Program-made: the position numbers and the translations under genes | Source of the DNA: Acidobacteriota bacterium | GTDB taxonomy: Bacteria; Acidobacteriota; Thermoanaerobaculia; Multivoradales; J023 | Length of the DNA stretch: 64,000 nt | Assembly: GCA_029263315.1 (NCBI GenBank) | Contig: JAJCXR010000040.1 | Coordinates: 62,001 to 126,000, forward strand | Reading direction: 5' to 3' | In this document: in pieces, positions 52,088 through 61,455 of the stretch | How the letters are laid out: the number at the start of each line of letters is the position of its first letter | Position numbering within the stretch: position 1 is the stretch's first letter | Notes under the pieces: model-generated | The model's database searches: none | What the model saw: the letters and a program-made list of their open reading frames with translations, nothing else | Told to the model about the DNA's origin: nothing

Positions 52088-52123
52088 AAAACGGAGATCG
52101 GCGCCAGTCGGTCTCCGTTTTTC
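52088..52123 (+). terminator. Rho-independent terminator
   Basis: AAAACGGAGA and TCTCCGTTTT form a 10-base stem with a 14-base loop that can itself pair in part, followed by T. It ends the BON-LysM transcript 37 bases after the stop. Confidence 0.85.
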
Positions 52124-52152
52124 TATGGGCCCAGGAGCTATTGGGTTCAGGG

Positions 52153-52290
52153 CTATCGGTTGAGTCCACGGGAGCTCGGCGCCATCTCGGACGGACGGTC
52201 TTGGATGCGCCGCCACGGCTCCTGGAACCTCGCATCGCTGCGCCAGGTATCGAAACGGGGATCGACGTCGAGAAACATCAAATCCATCTC
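52153..52290 (-). pseudogene. Possible remnant of a TPR-type protein C-terminus
   Basis: The minus-strand frame reads MDLMFLDVDPRFDTWRSDAR then FQEPWRRI. D-P-x-F-D-x-x-R-S-D-x-R-F-Q is a typical final stretch of kinase-TPR and adenylate-cyclase-TPR proteins. The frame loses protein-like sequence upstream of about 52290 and runs into the glycosyltransferase start, so the rest of the gene appears to be lost. The remaining gap (52130-52367) holds nothing else I can name, except GAGGAG just before 52368. Confidence 0.45.
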
Positions 52291-52367
52291 CCGTCGGGGA
52301 TTGATTGCGTTCCCCGGGCGGTGACGGCACACTGAGCACCTCACCCACCGGAGCCGAGGAGCACACC

Positions 52368-53951
52368 ATGACCAACCGCCCAACACCATCGTCTATCCCT
52401 TCCGTCGTCGATCCGCCGTGGCGCCCCCACTGGCCGACCTTTGTCGTCTTGGTGGGCAGCAAGCTGTTGCTGCATCTGCTGACCTACCGGGGTTATGGCT
52501 TCTTTCGCGACGAGCTCTACTACCTGGCGTGTAGCCGCCACCTGGACTGGGGATACGTCGACCATCCGCCACTTTCCGTCGCCCTTTTGGCGGTGATGCG
52601 TTTCCTCGGCGGGGACTCCCTGTTGGTCGTCCGCCTGCTGCCGGCCTTGGCGGGGGCAGGGGTGGTAGCTCTCGTCGGCCTGTTGACGGTGCGCCTCGGG
52701 GGCGGTCGTTGGGCTCAGTTGGTGGCCATGTGCGGCGCCTTCATCGCCCCCATGTACCTCGCCTTGAGCCACATCTACTCGATGAACATCTTCGATGTGC
52801 TGATCTGGTGTCTGGTGGCCTGGTTGCTGACGGGCATCCTCGCCCGCCCCTACGACGATCCGCGGCAAGGTCGACGCTGGCTGCTGCTGGGCTTCGTCCT
52901 CGGCCTCGGCCTGCTCAACAAGATCAGCGTCCTGTGGTTGGGAGCGGGTTTGGCGGTGGGTCTGTTGGCGACACCGGCCCGACGTTGGCTGGCCACCCCA
53001 TGGCCCTGGCTGAGCGGTGGCCTGTCGTTGCTCTGCACCGTGCCACACCTTCTCTGGCAACAAAACCACGGCTGGCCTACTCTGGAGTTCATCGCCAATG
53101 CCACCGGCCAAAAGATGGTTTCCGTCGGCTGGCTCGACTTTTGGACCGAGCAGATATTGTCGATGCATCCGCTGAATATCGTCGTCTGGCTGCCCGGCCT
53201 CCTCTTCCTCTTGCGGTCGCCGAAGATGCGGCGTTTCCGCTTGCTGCCTTGGATCTACCTCACCGTCGCCGCCATCCTGATGCTCAGCGGCAGCAGCCGG
53301 GCCAGCTATCTGGCTCCGGCCTACGGTTGGTTGTTGGCGGCGGGGGGCGTGTGGCTCGAGGGGATCGTCCAAGGACGATTCTGGCGGCCGGCCATGGTCG
53401 TCACCTGGCTGGCCGGCGGCGCCATGCTCTTGCCCTTGGCGCTGCCGGTGCTACCGGTGGACGACTACATCGCCTACAGCCGGGCCCTCGGCGTCGCCCC
53501 TTCCACCAGCGAGCGTAAGGAGGTCGCCGAGCTGCCGCAGTTCTTTGCCGACATGCACGGCTGGCCGGAGATCGTCGAAGCGGTGGCGCAAGTCTATGCC
53601 TCCCTCGAGCCGGCGGAGCAAGCCGACACCGCCATCGTCGCCAACAACTACGGCGTGGCCGGTGCGATCGACCACTTCGGGCGCCGCTACGGTCTCCCCA
53701 AGGCTTGGAGCCAACACAACAACTACTACTTCTGGGGTCCCCTCGACGCCACCACACCAGCACCTGGGATCGTCCTATATCTCGGCGGCAATCGCCAAGA
53801 CCTGCTGCAGGTCTTCGACCAGGTGGAGCTCGGCGGGGTCATCGACTGCGGCCGCTGCATGCCCTACGAAAATCAGCGACCCATTTTCATCTGTCGCGGG
53901 CTGAAAGATGGGCTCGCCGACGCTTGGGCGACGGGCAAACACTTCGACTGA
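52368..53951 (+). CDS. Glycosyltransferase family 39 (ArnT/PMT-like) membrane protein
   Basis: 527 residues from the ATG at 52368 (GAGGAG seven bases before). About 11-12 membrane helices. The first external loop has FFRDELYYLACSRHLDWGYV then DHPP, the acidic D-E motif and the Y-x-D-H-P-P signature of family 39 (dolichyl- or undecaprenyl-phosphate-sugar: acceptor transferases). The C-terminal about 150 residues form a periplasmic domain ending in CMPYENQRPIFICRGLKDG. Likely role: transfer of a sugar from a lipid carrier onto an envelope component in the periplasm. The acceptor is unknown. Confidence 0.9.
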   Translation: MTNRPTPSSIPSVVDPPWRPHWPTFVVLVGSKLLLHLLTYRGYGFFRDELYYLACSRHLDWGYVDHPPLSVALLAVMRFLGGDSLLVVRLLPALAGAGVVALVGLLTVRLGGGRWAQLVAMCGAFIAPMYLALSHIYSMNIFDVLIWCLVAWLLTGILARPYDDPRQGRRWLLLGFVLGLGLLNKISVLWLGAGLAVGLLATPARRWLATPWPWLSGGLSLLCTVPHLLWQQNHGWPTLEFIANATGQKMVSVGWLDFWTEQILSMHPLNIVVWLPGLLFLLRSPKMRRFRLLPWIYLTVAAILMLSGSSRASYLAPAYGWLLAAGGVWLEGIVQGRFWRPAMVVTWLAGGAMLLPLALPVLPVDDYIAYSRALGVAPSTSERKEVAELPQFFADMHGWPEIVEAVAQVYASLEPAEQADTAIVANNYGVAGAIDHFGRRYGLPKAWSQHNNYYFWGPLDATTPAPGIVLYLGGNRQDLLQVFDQVELGGVIDCGRCMPYENQRPIFICRGLKDGLADAWATGKHFD

Positions 53952-54154
53952 CCGCAGCTCGACCCCGAGCTGGTACACGGCGACTCCTCGCAACCTTCTC
54001 GAATGGACCGGCTGGGTTGAAACTATGTGCTCCTGGGAAACGAATATACTCGGGGCTCGCCTTCGCACCGTGCCCTGCACACCTCGGCGAAGCCGCTTCC
54101 TTAGCCATCGCCCATCAGCGCCTCGAACTTCGGGGCCTTGCCAGGAGACCCACT

Positions 54155-56254
54155 ATGCTCAGATGCCTTTGTGTCGCCCTCGTCGCCTGCCTCGCCTTCG
54201 GCCTTCCCCTGTCGGCAGCGGACTCGACCGGCGAAACCGCTCCCACCGATGGACGCATGACCCAGGAGCGCATCGCTCACGACGTGCTGTCGTCCATGGA
54301 CCAGCAGGCCGATCCCTGCCAAGACTTCTATCAATACGCCTGCGGCGGTTGGTTGGCCAGCGAGGAGCTGCCCGGAGATCAAACCCGCTGGGCGAGAAGC
54401 TTCTCGGTGATCCAGGAACGCAATCGCGGCATCGTGCGTGATCTCCTGGAGGAGGCTGCGGCGACGGTTCGCGATGCCAAGGCGGAAGCAGCGACCTCCG
54501 CCCAAGATCTCGAGCAACTGCTCATCGGCAAATTTTATGCCTCCTGTATGGACACAGAGGCCGTCGAGGCGGCGGGCAGCAAACCCCTAGCCGGGCTCCT
54601 GGCGGAGATCGAGACGGTGAAGGATTCAAAGTCGCTGATGCGGGTCACCGGCCTGCTGCATCGTCACGAAGTCGGTGCCGTGTTCGCCGGGGCCGCGCTC
54701 CCCGACTTCAAACGCCCCGAAATGAACATCGCCTTCTTCTTCCAAGGTGGCCTCGGCATGCCGGACCGTGATTATTACGTCTCCGACGACGAGGCCAAGA
54801 AGGAGCTTCTCACCGCCTACGAAGCTTACGTCGCGCAGATGCTGCAATTGCTGGGTGACCCGGCCCCCGAGGCCCAGGCCAAGGCCCGGCAAATCGTCGC
54901 CTTCGAAACCCGGCTGGCCGAGAGCTCCCGGCCGCGGGACGAGATGCGGGTGATCGAGAAGCTCTACAACAAGTTGGACCGCAGCGGCCTGCAGAAGCTC
55001 ACCCCCGGTTTGCCGTGGGATGCCTACTTCGCCGCTATCGGCCATCCCGAAATGAGGGAAATCAGCGTCGCCACGCCGGAGTTCTTCAGCGCCTTCGACA
55101 GCCTGGTCGCCGACACCGAGCCTTCCCTGCTGCGGGACTACCTGCGCTGGCATTTGGTCAACGACACCGCCGACCTGCTGTCGTCGGATTTCGTCGATGC
55201 CCGTTTCGACTTCTTTGGCCGCAAGGTGCAGGGTCAACGGGAGATGGAGCCCCGCTGGAAGCGTTGTGTCAATGCCACCCAAGGGGCCCTCGGGGAAGCC
55301 ATCGGACAGCTCTATGTGGCCGAGAATTTCGCCGGCAATAGCAAGCAGGTCGCCTTGGAAATGATCCACGACATCGAGACCGCCTTCGAGAGCAACTTGC
55401 CCCAACTCAGCTGGATGGACGACATCACCCGCCAGCGGGCCGTCGAGAAGGCCAAGGCGGTGGGCAACAAGATCGGCTATCCGGATGTCTGGCGTGACTA
55501 CTCGCAGATGCAGCTGAAAGCGGGGGACTTCTTCCACAACAGCCTGGCCGCCATGGCCTTCGAGTTCGATCGCAACGCCAATAAAGTGGGAGAAAAAGTA
55601 GATCCCCACGAATGGGGCATGACCCCGCAAATGGTCAACGCCTACTACAACCCGCTACAGAACGAGATCGCGTTTCCCGCCGGCATCCTGCAGCCGCCAT
55701 TTTTCCATCGCGATTTCCCGGCGGCCATGAGCTACGGCGCCATCGGCGCCGTCATGGGGCACGAGCTGAGCCATGGCTTCGACGACCAAGGTCGCAAATT
55801 CGCCCCCGACGGCCAGTTGCGCCTATGGTGGGAGGAGACCGCCAGCCAACGATTCGAGGAGCAGGCGGCGTGCGTCGAGGAGCTCTATTCAAGCTATGAA
55901 GTCGAGCCCGGGGTTCGGGTCAACGGCAAGCTCACCTTGGGCGAGAACATCGCCGACATCGGCGGCGTCAAGCAGGCCTTCAAGGCCTACCAAATCTGGA
56001 AGGGACGACACGAGCCTGCCACGGCGGCGGTTCCGGGCCTCACCGACGAGCAGCTTTTCTTCGTCTCCTTCGGCCAGGTGTGGTGCTCTTTGTCGACCCC
56101 GGAGCAGGAACGCCTGCAAGTCACCACCGACTCCCACTCGCCGGCACGTTTCCGCGTCCTGGGTCCGATCACCAACAACGCCGCCTTCGCTGAAGCCTTC
56201 CAATGCGCCGAAGGTACCCCCATGCACCCCAAGACGACCTGCGAGGTCTGGTAG
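54155..56254 (+). CDS. pepO: Exported M13-family (neprilysin/PepO-like) endopeptidase
   Basis: 699 residues from the ATG at 54155, six bases after AGGAGA; a TATACT (54045-54050) may be its -10 box. A signal peptide ends near LSAA (about residue 22). The M13 motifs are complete: PCQDFYQYACGGWL near the N-terminus, NAYYNP, HELSH at 536-540 (VMGHELSHGFDDQGRKFAPD, quoted in part), Glu597 in GENIADIGG and the C-terminal SPARFRVLG. It has no N-terminal membrane anchor, so it is a free periplasmic or outer zinc endopeptidase for oligopeptides. It converges with the kinase gene. Confidence 0.94.
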   Translation: MLRCLCVALVACLAFGLPLSAADSTGETAPTDGRMTQERIAHDVLSSMDQQADPCQDFYQYACGGWLASEELPGDQTRWARSFSVIQERNRGIVRDLLEEAAATVRDAKAEAATSAQDLEQLLIGKFYASCMDTEAVEAAGSKPLAGLLAEIETVKDSKSLMRVTGLLHRHEVGAVFAGAALPDFKRPEMNIAFFFQGGLGMPDRDYYVSDDEAKKELLTAYEAYVAQMLQLLGDPAPEAQAKARQIVAFETRLAESSRPRDEMRVIEKLYNKLDRSGLQKLTPGLPWDAYFAAIGHPEMREISVATPEFFSAFDSLVADTEPSLLRDYLRWHLVNDTADLLSSDFVDARFDFFGRKVQGQREMEPRWKRCVNATQGALGEAIGQLYVAENFAGNSKQVALEMIHDIETAFESNLPQLSWMDDITRQRAVEKAKAVGNKIGYPDVWRDYSQMQLKAGDFFHNSLAAMAFEFDRNANKVGEKVDPHEWGMTPQMVNAYYNPLQNEIAFPAGILQPPFFHRDFPAAMSYGAIGAVMGHELSHGFDDQGRKFAPDGQLRLWWEETASQRFEEQAACVEELYSSYEVEPGVRVNGKLTLGENIADIGGVKQAFKAYQIWKGRHEPATAAVPGLTDEQLFFVSFGQVWCSLSTPEQERLQVTTDSHSPARFRVLGPITNNAAFAEAFQCAEGTPMHPKTTCEVW

Positions 56255-56273
56255 GAGCCTCCTTTTCGGGAAA

Positions 56274-57581
56274 TCAGCTCGCAGCGGCGGCTTGCGCCTC
56301 GGTCAACAAGCCGGCATCCCAACGCAAGTCGCCCTGCAACATCATGCTCTCCAGGGTCTGCACCACCTCGGTCATCGGCGGTCGCGCCTGCGGCTCGGTG
56401 GAGAGCATCACCTTGACCAGCGCTTCGAGCTCTATCGGCACATCCTCGCGCCGCTGGTGAATCGGCCGCCAGATGCCGTGCAGGGTGTTGAGGATGGTAT
56501 CCCTCAAGGTGGTGCCGGCCAGGGGATGCACGGCGGTCAGGCTCTCGTAGAGAGTGGCGCCAAAGCCGAAGACATCGCCGGCGGCCGAAAACGGCTGCTG
56601 ATGCAGGACTTCGGGCGGCACAAAACCCGGTGTCCCGGTGATCTCGGTGGAGTCCGTGGCCATGGCCGAGATGACAAAGGCGAGGCCGAAGTCGCTCACT
56701 TTGATCTCGCCATCGAACCCCAACAACACATTGCCCGGTTTGACATCGCGGTGGATGACGTCCTTTTGGTGCGCCGCTTCCAGGCCCTTGGCGATGCTCA
56801 CCGCCAACGGGATCACCTGCGCCGACGACAGCGGACCGGTGGCCTTGATGACGTCCCTCAGGCTCATGCCGTCCACCAGCTCCATGGCGATGAAGGCGGA
56901 GGACTCCAATCCCCCCATGTCATAGACGGTGATCAGGTTAGGATGGGCGCAGCGGGCGATGGTCACCGCTTCATGGCGTAAGCGATCGAGCATCTCCTCC
57001 CGCTGCCGCTCATTGCTCAAGGCTTCGAGACGGATGGTCTTGAGGGCCACCGGCCGCTCGAGACGCGGGTCGTGGCCCCGATACACCGTACCCATGGAGC
57101 CCTGGCCGATGACGTCCAGAACCTCGTAGCGATCGAAGCTCCGCGGCAGGCTCGCCGAGTTGGCGGGCGTCAGAATCGGCTCGGGTGTCGGTGCCACTAG
57201 CCGCTCCCGAGAATCGAGAAGTCGCTCCACCCGAAATAGCAGCTCATCCGGCTCGAAGGGCTTCACCATGTAGTCGTCGGCCCCCTGCTGCAAACCGCGC
57301 ACCCGATCCCGGCTGCCGCCGAGACCGGAGAGAAAGAGGATTGGCAAATCCGCCGTCGCCGAGCTCTGGCGCAGGCGGTGCAACACCTCGAATCCCGAGA
57401 TGGGCATGTTGACATCGAGCACGATGGCCTCGATTCCAGGCCGACATGCCAACATCTGCACCTGCCCTGGGTCGGAGGTCGCGGTCACCCGATGACCGGC
57501 CCCTTCGAGGACTCGGCGGATAAATTCGAGAACCTGAGGCTCATCGTCGCTAACCAGAAGATTGGCCAAAATCGACCCCAT
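56274..57581 (-). CDS. Receiver-Ser/Thr protein kinase fusion
   Basis: 435 residues. The N-terminal receiver (about 1-120) is complete: SDDE at 11-14, phospho-acceptor Asp56 in VLDVNMP, Lys107 in MVKPF. A linker leads to a Hanks-type kinase domain at about 150-420: glycine loop IGQGSMGTVY, ATP lysine Lys181 (VALKTI), catalytic Asp279 (HRDVKPGN) and DFG Asp297. No membrane segment or sensory domain follows, so the kinase would be cytoplasmic and regulated by phosphorylation of its receiver. It is divergent from the sigma-54 activator gene across a 236-base gap, an arrangement seen in gene pairs that regulate each other. Confidence 0.93.
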   Translation of the reverse strand: MGSILANLLVSDDEPQVLEFIRRVLEGAGHRVTATSDPGQVQMLACRPGIEAIVLDVNMPISGFEVLHRLRQSSATADLPILFLSGLGGSRDRVRGLQQGADDYMVKPFEPDELLFRVERLLDSRERLVAPTPEPILTPANSASLPRSFDRYEVLDVIGQGSMGTVYRGHDPRLERPVALKTIRLEALSNERQREEMLDRLRHEAVTIARCAHPNLITVYDMGGLESSAFIAMELVDGMSLRDVIKATGPLSSAQVIPLAVSIAKGLEAAHQKDVIHRDVKPGNVLLGFDGEIKVSDFGLAFVISAMATDSTEITGTPGFVPPEVLHQQPFSAAGDVFGFGATLYESLTAVHPLAGTTLRDTILNTLHGIWRPIHQRREDVPIELEALVKVMLSTEPQARPPMTEVVQTLESMMLQGDLRWDAGLLTEAQAAAAS

Positions 57582-57687
57582 TGATCACAATCGTCCACCC
57601 AAGCTCCGGTAGAAAAACCCATCGCAGACGACACAAATGACAGTGCTTTTGTATCTTAGCTGATGCTCAAAGTCCACTGCGGTCCCG

Positions 57688-57722
57688 GGCCGAGGTCTGT
57701 ATCTTCTATAATGACCTCGGCC
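57688..57722 (+). promoter_or_regulatory. TATAAT -10 box inside a 10-bp perfect inverted repeat
   Basis: GGCCGAGGTC (57688-57697) and GACCTCGGCC (57713-57722) surround a 15-base centre containing TATAAT (57707-57712). On the plus strand this is a consensus -10 box for the sigma-54 activator gene at 57818, though no good -35 is visible. A protein dimer on the arms would cover the -10 box, so repression or activation at this site is likely. The rest of the divergent gap (57582-57687) is AT-richer. Confidence 0.55.
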
Positions 57723-57817
57723 GCGATCACGTCTTCGGCCTGTCATCTGAATTCGGAGCTTCGACTCTTGCCGAGCATCCTCCTAGCAGATGGTTCGACG
57801 TCACCCATGGAAACGCT

Positions 57818-59215
57818 ATGACCCACAAACGATCCATCCGCGTCCACTTGGTCGACAATGATCGGCCGATCAAGATTCTGCTGGAACGCCCCTTGGAAGA
57901 TGCTGGACCGACGGTGGTCTCAGTGCGCAGCGGCAGCCTGGCGAGCGAGCAGTTCCGCCAACAGAGCTGTGATCGGGAGCTCGATTTCGAAGTTCCGGGC
58001 CTCGGCCGTATCGAGACCCGGCGTCGGCGAAATGGCAAAGAAGAGGCCGACTTTGTGCTCTTGGGTCAGGCGGTGAGCGGTACCGAGGTCGATCTGGCGG
58101 ATTTCGAGGCGGATTTCGGCCGGGACACCGGTGGCTATCCCTTTCAGTTTCTGACCAAACCCCTGACCACCTCAGACTTGGGTGACATCGCCCTCGAGGT
58201 GGAGGCCCGAAAGCAGCAGCAGAAACAACAGGCGGCCACCGTCAGCGCAGCCAGCGCGCCGGCTACACTACCCACACCTTCCGATATCGTCCTCGGTCGC
58301 AGCCCGCGCATGGTACAGCTGATGCAGCTGGCGCAGCGGGTAGCGGCGGGCAATGCTTCGATCCTGATTCAGGGGGAAACCGGCACCGGCAAGACCATCT
58401 TGGCGCGCCAGATTCACGCCGCCAGCCCTCGAGCCGACAAGCGTTTTGTCGCCATCAACTGCTCCGCCTTCCAAGACCAACTGCTGGAAAGCGAGCTCTT
58501 CGGCCACGAAAAGGGCAGCTTCACCGGCGCCACCACCGCCAAGCCAGGCCTCTTCGAAATGGCCCACCAAGGCACCCTCTTCCTGGACGAAGTCGGCGAC
58601 ATGACCTCCGCCATGCAGGCCAAGCTGCTACAGATCCTCGACGACGGGGAGCTGAGACGGGTGGGTGGCACCAAGACGCGCAGCGTCGACGTTCGCATCA
58701 TCGCCGCTTCCAACAAAGACCTGCAAGCCGAAGTCCGCGATGGTCAATTCCGTGAGGATCTGTTCTTCCGCCTCAATGTCATTCGCTTGGATGTCCCCAG
58801 GTTGGCGGAGCGACGGGAGGACATCCCACCCCTGGTGGACCATTTCCTGGCCCGTTTCCAATTACCGGGCCGGACCCGAAAACGGATGTCGCCGGAAGCG
58901 CTGAAAGTTCTCATGGCCTATGCTTGGCCAGGCAATGTCCGTGAGCTCGCCAACACCTTGGAAGGTTTGACCTTGCTGGCGCCGGGGGACGAGATCCGTC
59001 ACCAGGACATTCCCTCGACGCTGCGTTCGAGCCAAGAGGCACCGATCGACGCTAGCGGCGAGCCCGTTCCCCTGTCGGAGATGGAGCGTCAGCACATCGG
59101 CCGTACCCTCGAGTTCACCGAAGGACGCAAGGCCCCCGCCGCCCGCCTGCTGGGCATCGACGTCAAAACCCTGCGCAGCAAGATCCGGCTCTACAGCATC
59201 GACGACAAGAGCTAG
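57818..59215 (+). CDS. Sigma-54-dependent activator with degenerate receiver
   Basis: 465 residues. The N-terminal 125 residues keep the start (LVDND) and end (FLTKPLTTSDL) of a receiver, but the segment where the phospho-acceptor belongs reads DFVLLGQAVSG, with Gly83 where Asp is expected, and the middle is altered, so it is probably not phosphorylated in the usual way. The AAA+ domain is at about 158-395: Walker A GETGTGKT (187-194), the sigma-54 contact loop GSFTGA at 233-238 (Ser for the usual Ala) and Walker B GTLFLDEVGDM. A Fis-type helix-turn-helix ends the protein (EGRKAPAARLLGIDVKTL). It opens sigma-54 promoters using ATP; good -24/-12 sites are seen at 51323 and, weaker, 38568. It may be controlled by the divergent kinase. 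Confidence 0.93.
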   Translation: MTHKRSIRVHLVDNDRPIKILLERPLEDAGPTVVSVRSGSLASEQFRQQSCDRELDFEVPGLGRIETRRRRNGKEEADFVLLGQAVSGTEVDLADFEADFGRDTGGYPFQFLTKPLTTSDLGDIALEVEARKQQQKQQAATVSAASAPATLPTPSDIVLGRSPRMVQLMQLAQRVAAGNASILIQGETGTGKTILARQIHAASPRADKRFVAINCSAFQDQLLESELFGHEKGSFTGATTAKPGLFEMAHQGTLFLDEVGDMTSAMQAKLLQILDDGELRRVGGTKTRSVDVRIIAASNKDLQAEVRDGQFREDLFFRLNVIRLDVPRLAERREDIPPLVDHFLARFQLPGRTRKRMSPEALKVLMAYAWPGNVRELANTLEGLTLLAPGDEIRHQDIPSTLRSSQEAPIDASGEPVPLSEMERQHIGRTLEFTEGRKAPAARLLGIDVKTLRSKIRLYSIDDKS

Positions 59216-59228
59216 ATCCACCTTTTCG

Positions 59229-59630
59229 CTAGTCGATATCCAGGGGCCCGCCTTTGCCCCGCAGACGCTCCATCTCGCGGCGTTCCTTCTTGGACGGTCG
59301 ACCGGCGCCTGGGGCCCGCGCCACGGGAGCGCGGCGCATCAGACGTTCCAACTCGCTGAGCCGGGGCCGCGGCAGGCTTTCGTCGTCGAAAATGCGCGGC
59401 ACCTCGGCCTTCGGCAGGGGGCGATCGTGCAGCTCTTTGACCACCAGCACCCGCTGCCAATCACCGATCTCCACTTCCACCCGATCACCGACCACCAAAT
59501 TGCGATGGGGTTTGGAACCTTGACCATTGACCTTGACCCGATTCAGCTGGCAAGCCCGGGTCGCTTGGCTGCGGGATTTGAAGACCCGCGCCACCTGTAA
59601 CCACTTGTCGAGGCGCACCGATTCAACCAT
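59229..59630 (-). CDS. RNA-binding S4-domain protein (Hsp15-like)
   Basis: 133 residues from the ATG at 59630. The S4 RNA-binding domain is at about 5-65 (VRLDKWLQVARVFKSRSQAT, KVNGQGSKPHRNLVVGDRVEV in part). The C-terminal half is basic (RPSKKERREMERL). This is the layout of HslR/Hsp15, which binds the 50S subunit with a stranded nascent chain. It converges with the sigma-54 activator by 14 bases and is divergent from the channel gene, 38 bases away. Confidence 0.9.
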   Translation of the reverse strand: MVESVRLDKWLQVARVFKSRSQATRACQLNRVKVNGQGSKPHRNLVVGDRVEVEIGDWQRVLVVKELHDRPLPKAEVPRIFDDESLPRPRLSELERLMRRAPVARAPGAGRPSKKERREMERLRGKGGPLDID

Positions 59631-59668
59631 AACTGTGGATTCTACACGCCAGGCCATAGAATCGGGCC

Positions 59669-61294
59669 ATGCGTCGCTCAACTCTCCGTTTGCTGTTGCT
59701 CATCGCCATGCTGCCGTTCACCGTGTTGCTGGCCGCAACCCTCTATCGACTGGGCATGGCGAGCCTAGAAGGCGAGCCGCGGGATTTTTGGACCGCCATC
59801 GAGTTCGCCTCGGAGACCATCACCACCACCGGCTATGGTGCCGACGCCGAGTGGAACCATCCGCTGATGGTGATTTTTGTCACCAGCCTGCAATTCATCG
59901 GCGTCGTCTTGACCTACATGGTGGTACCCATCGTCCTGGTGCCGTACCTCGAAGACCGGTTTGAGGAACGCCTGCCGCAGAAGGCACCCAAGCAGTCCAA
60001 ACACGTGTTGATCTACCGCTATGGCCCACCCGTGGCAACGGTTCTGGAGGAGCTCATCCAGGCCGGAGAAACGGTGCTGCTGATCGAAAACGACGCCACC
60101 GTCATCCGCCGTTTGATGGAGCACCGAGTGCCCGTCGTCCAGCGCCGGCTCTTCGAGGAAGCCCTCGACGACGTCGGCCTGCTCAAGGCGCGAGCCCTCA
60201 TCCTCAACGGTGACGACGAGGAGAACGCCGCCCTGACGGTCATCGCCAGACAACAGGGTTTCAAGGGCCAGATCCTGATCCTGGTGGAAGAGCCGTTTCA
60301 CCGCGCCGCCATGGGCCTGGCCGGTGCCGACATCGTCTTCTCACCTCGGCTGGTGCTCGGCAACGCCCTGGCGGCCAGGGCAAGCCATCGCATCAGCCCC
60401 AGGATCGACGGCACGATGCACTTGGGCTCCCAGATCGAGGTGCGGGAGATTCGACTCGATAGCGACAGCCCGTTGGTGGGCCAATCCTTGGAAGAGGCGC
60501 AGGTCGGACAAGAAACCGGGGCCATCGTCGTCGGCCTTTGGGTGCATGGCACTTTGCTGCCCCAGCCGCCACCGTCTCACCGTCTGGAGGCCCGCGACAT
60601 CATCATCGCCATCGGCAATCGCGGCAATCTCGATCGGCTCAGCAAGCTGGCCGGTGGACGCCATAGAATTCCCACCTATCTTCCATTCTTGGTGGTCGGT
60701 TACGGCGAGGTCGGTGAAGAGGTGACGCAGGCGCTGCGACAAGCCGGCGACCAGGTGATCGTCGTCGATCGCCAGGCCAAAGAGGGTGTCGATGTGGTGG
60801 GCGACATCCTCGACCCAGGGATCGTCGATGTCGTCGACCCAGCCTCCAAACAAGGCATCATCCTGGCCCTGGACAACGACAAAGCCGCCCTCTTCGCCAC
60901 CGTCATCGCCAAACATCGCGCCCCCGACGTGCCGATCATCGTGCGCGTCAATGGTGCCGACAACGTGGAGCCCATCCATGGAGCCGGCGCCGACTTCGCG
61001 CTCTCCATCGCCGAGGTGGCAGGTCGCATGCTGGTCCAGTGCCTGCTCCACCGGGAAACCTACAGCATCGATCCCAAGCTCCACCTCGACCGACTCCTGG
61101 CACCTAAACTGGCGGGTTTGCATCCCCACCAAGTGGACATCCGCCGACGCACCGGTTGCTCGGTGGTGACGGTGGAACGGGACGGCCAACTCCTGCCGAA
61201 GCTAGACCACGACTTCGTTTTCGAGCCGGACGATCGGTTGCTCATCTGCGGCACCGCAGAAGCCAACGAAGCGTTCCGGCGGTTGTACGTGTAG
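59669..61294 (+). CDS. Potassium channel with two RCK (TrkA-N/TrkA-C) domains
   Basis: 541 residues. Two N-terminal membrane helices flank a pore helix and the selectivity filter TTTGYG (52-57), which matches the T-x-G-Y-G K+ filter. Two cytoplasmic RCK units follow: HVLIYRYGPPVATVLEELI near 112, with a TrkA-C domain at about 240-330, and FLVVGYGEVGEEVTQAL near 345 with a second TrkA-C at the end. The first RCK keeps a modified nucleotide site (YRYGPPV, lacking the GxGxxG motif) while the second is intact (GYGEVG). It is a KCh/MthK-like channel in the inner membrane, gated by nucleotide or ion binding. The start is 38 bases from the divergent S4 gene. Confidence 0.93.
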   Translation: MRRSTLRLLLLIAMLPFTVLLAATLYRLGMASLEGEPRDFWTAIEFASETITTTGYGADAEWNHPLMVIFVTSLQFIGVVLTYMVVPIVLVPYLEDRFEERLPQKAPKQSKHVLIYRYGPPVATVLEELIQAGETVLLIENDATVIRRLMEHRVPVVQRRLFEEALDDVGLLKARALILNGDDEENAALTVIARQQGFKGQILILVEEPFHRAAMGLAGADIVFSPRLVLGNALAARASHRISPRIDGTMHLGSQIEVREIRLDSDSPLVGQSLEEAQVGQETGAIVVGLWVHGTLLPQPPPSHRLEARDIIIAIGNRGNLDRLSKLAGGRHRIPTYLPFLVVGYGEVGEEVTQALRQAGDQVIVVDRQAKEGVDVVGDILDPGIVDVVDPASKQGIILALDNDKAALFATVIAKHRAPDVPIIVRVNGADNVEPIHGAGADFALSIAEVAGRMLVQCLLHRETYSIDPKLHLDRLLAPKLAGLHPHQVDIRRRTGCSVVTVERDGQLLPKLDHDFVFEPDDRLLICGTAEANEAFRRLYV

Positions 61295-61455
61295 TGGGCG
61301 CCACCACAGGTCCCCAGCGGATAAATTGGAACGGGATCAAACCTTGATACAAATGGGTTGAGCTCGACAGGTCAGCGTTGGGGCGAGTTTGCGGAGGCCG
61401 CGCGCAGCCGAAGGGCTACCGCCCCCGCATCATTACTTGGATGGGAATTCGCTCG

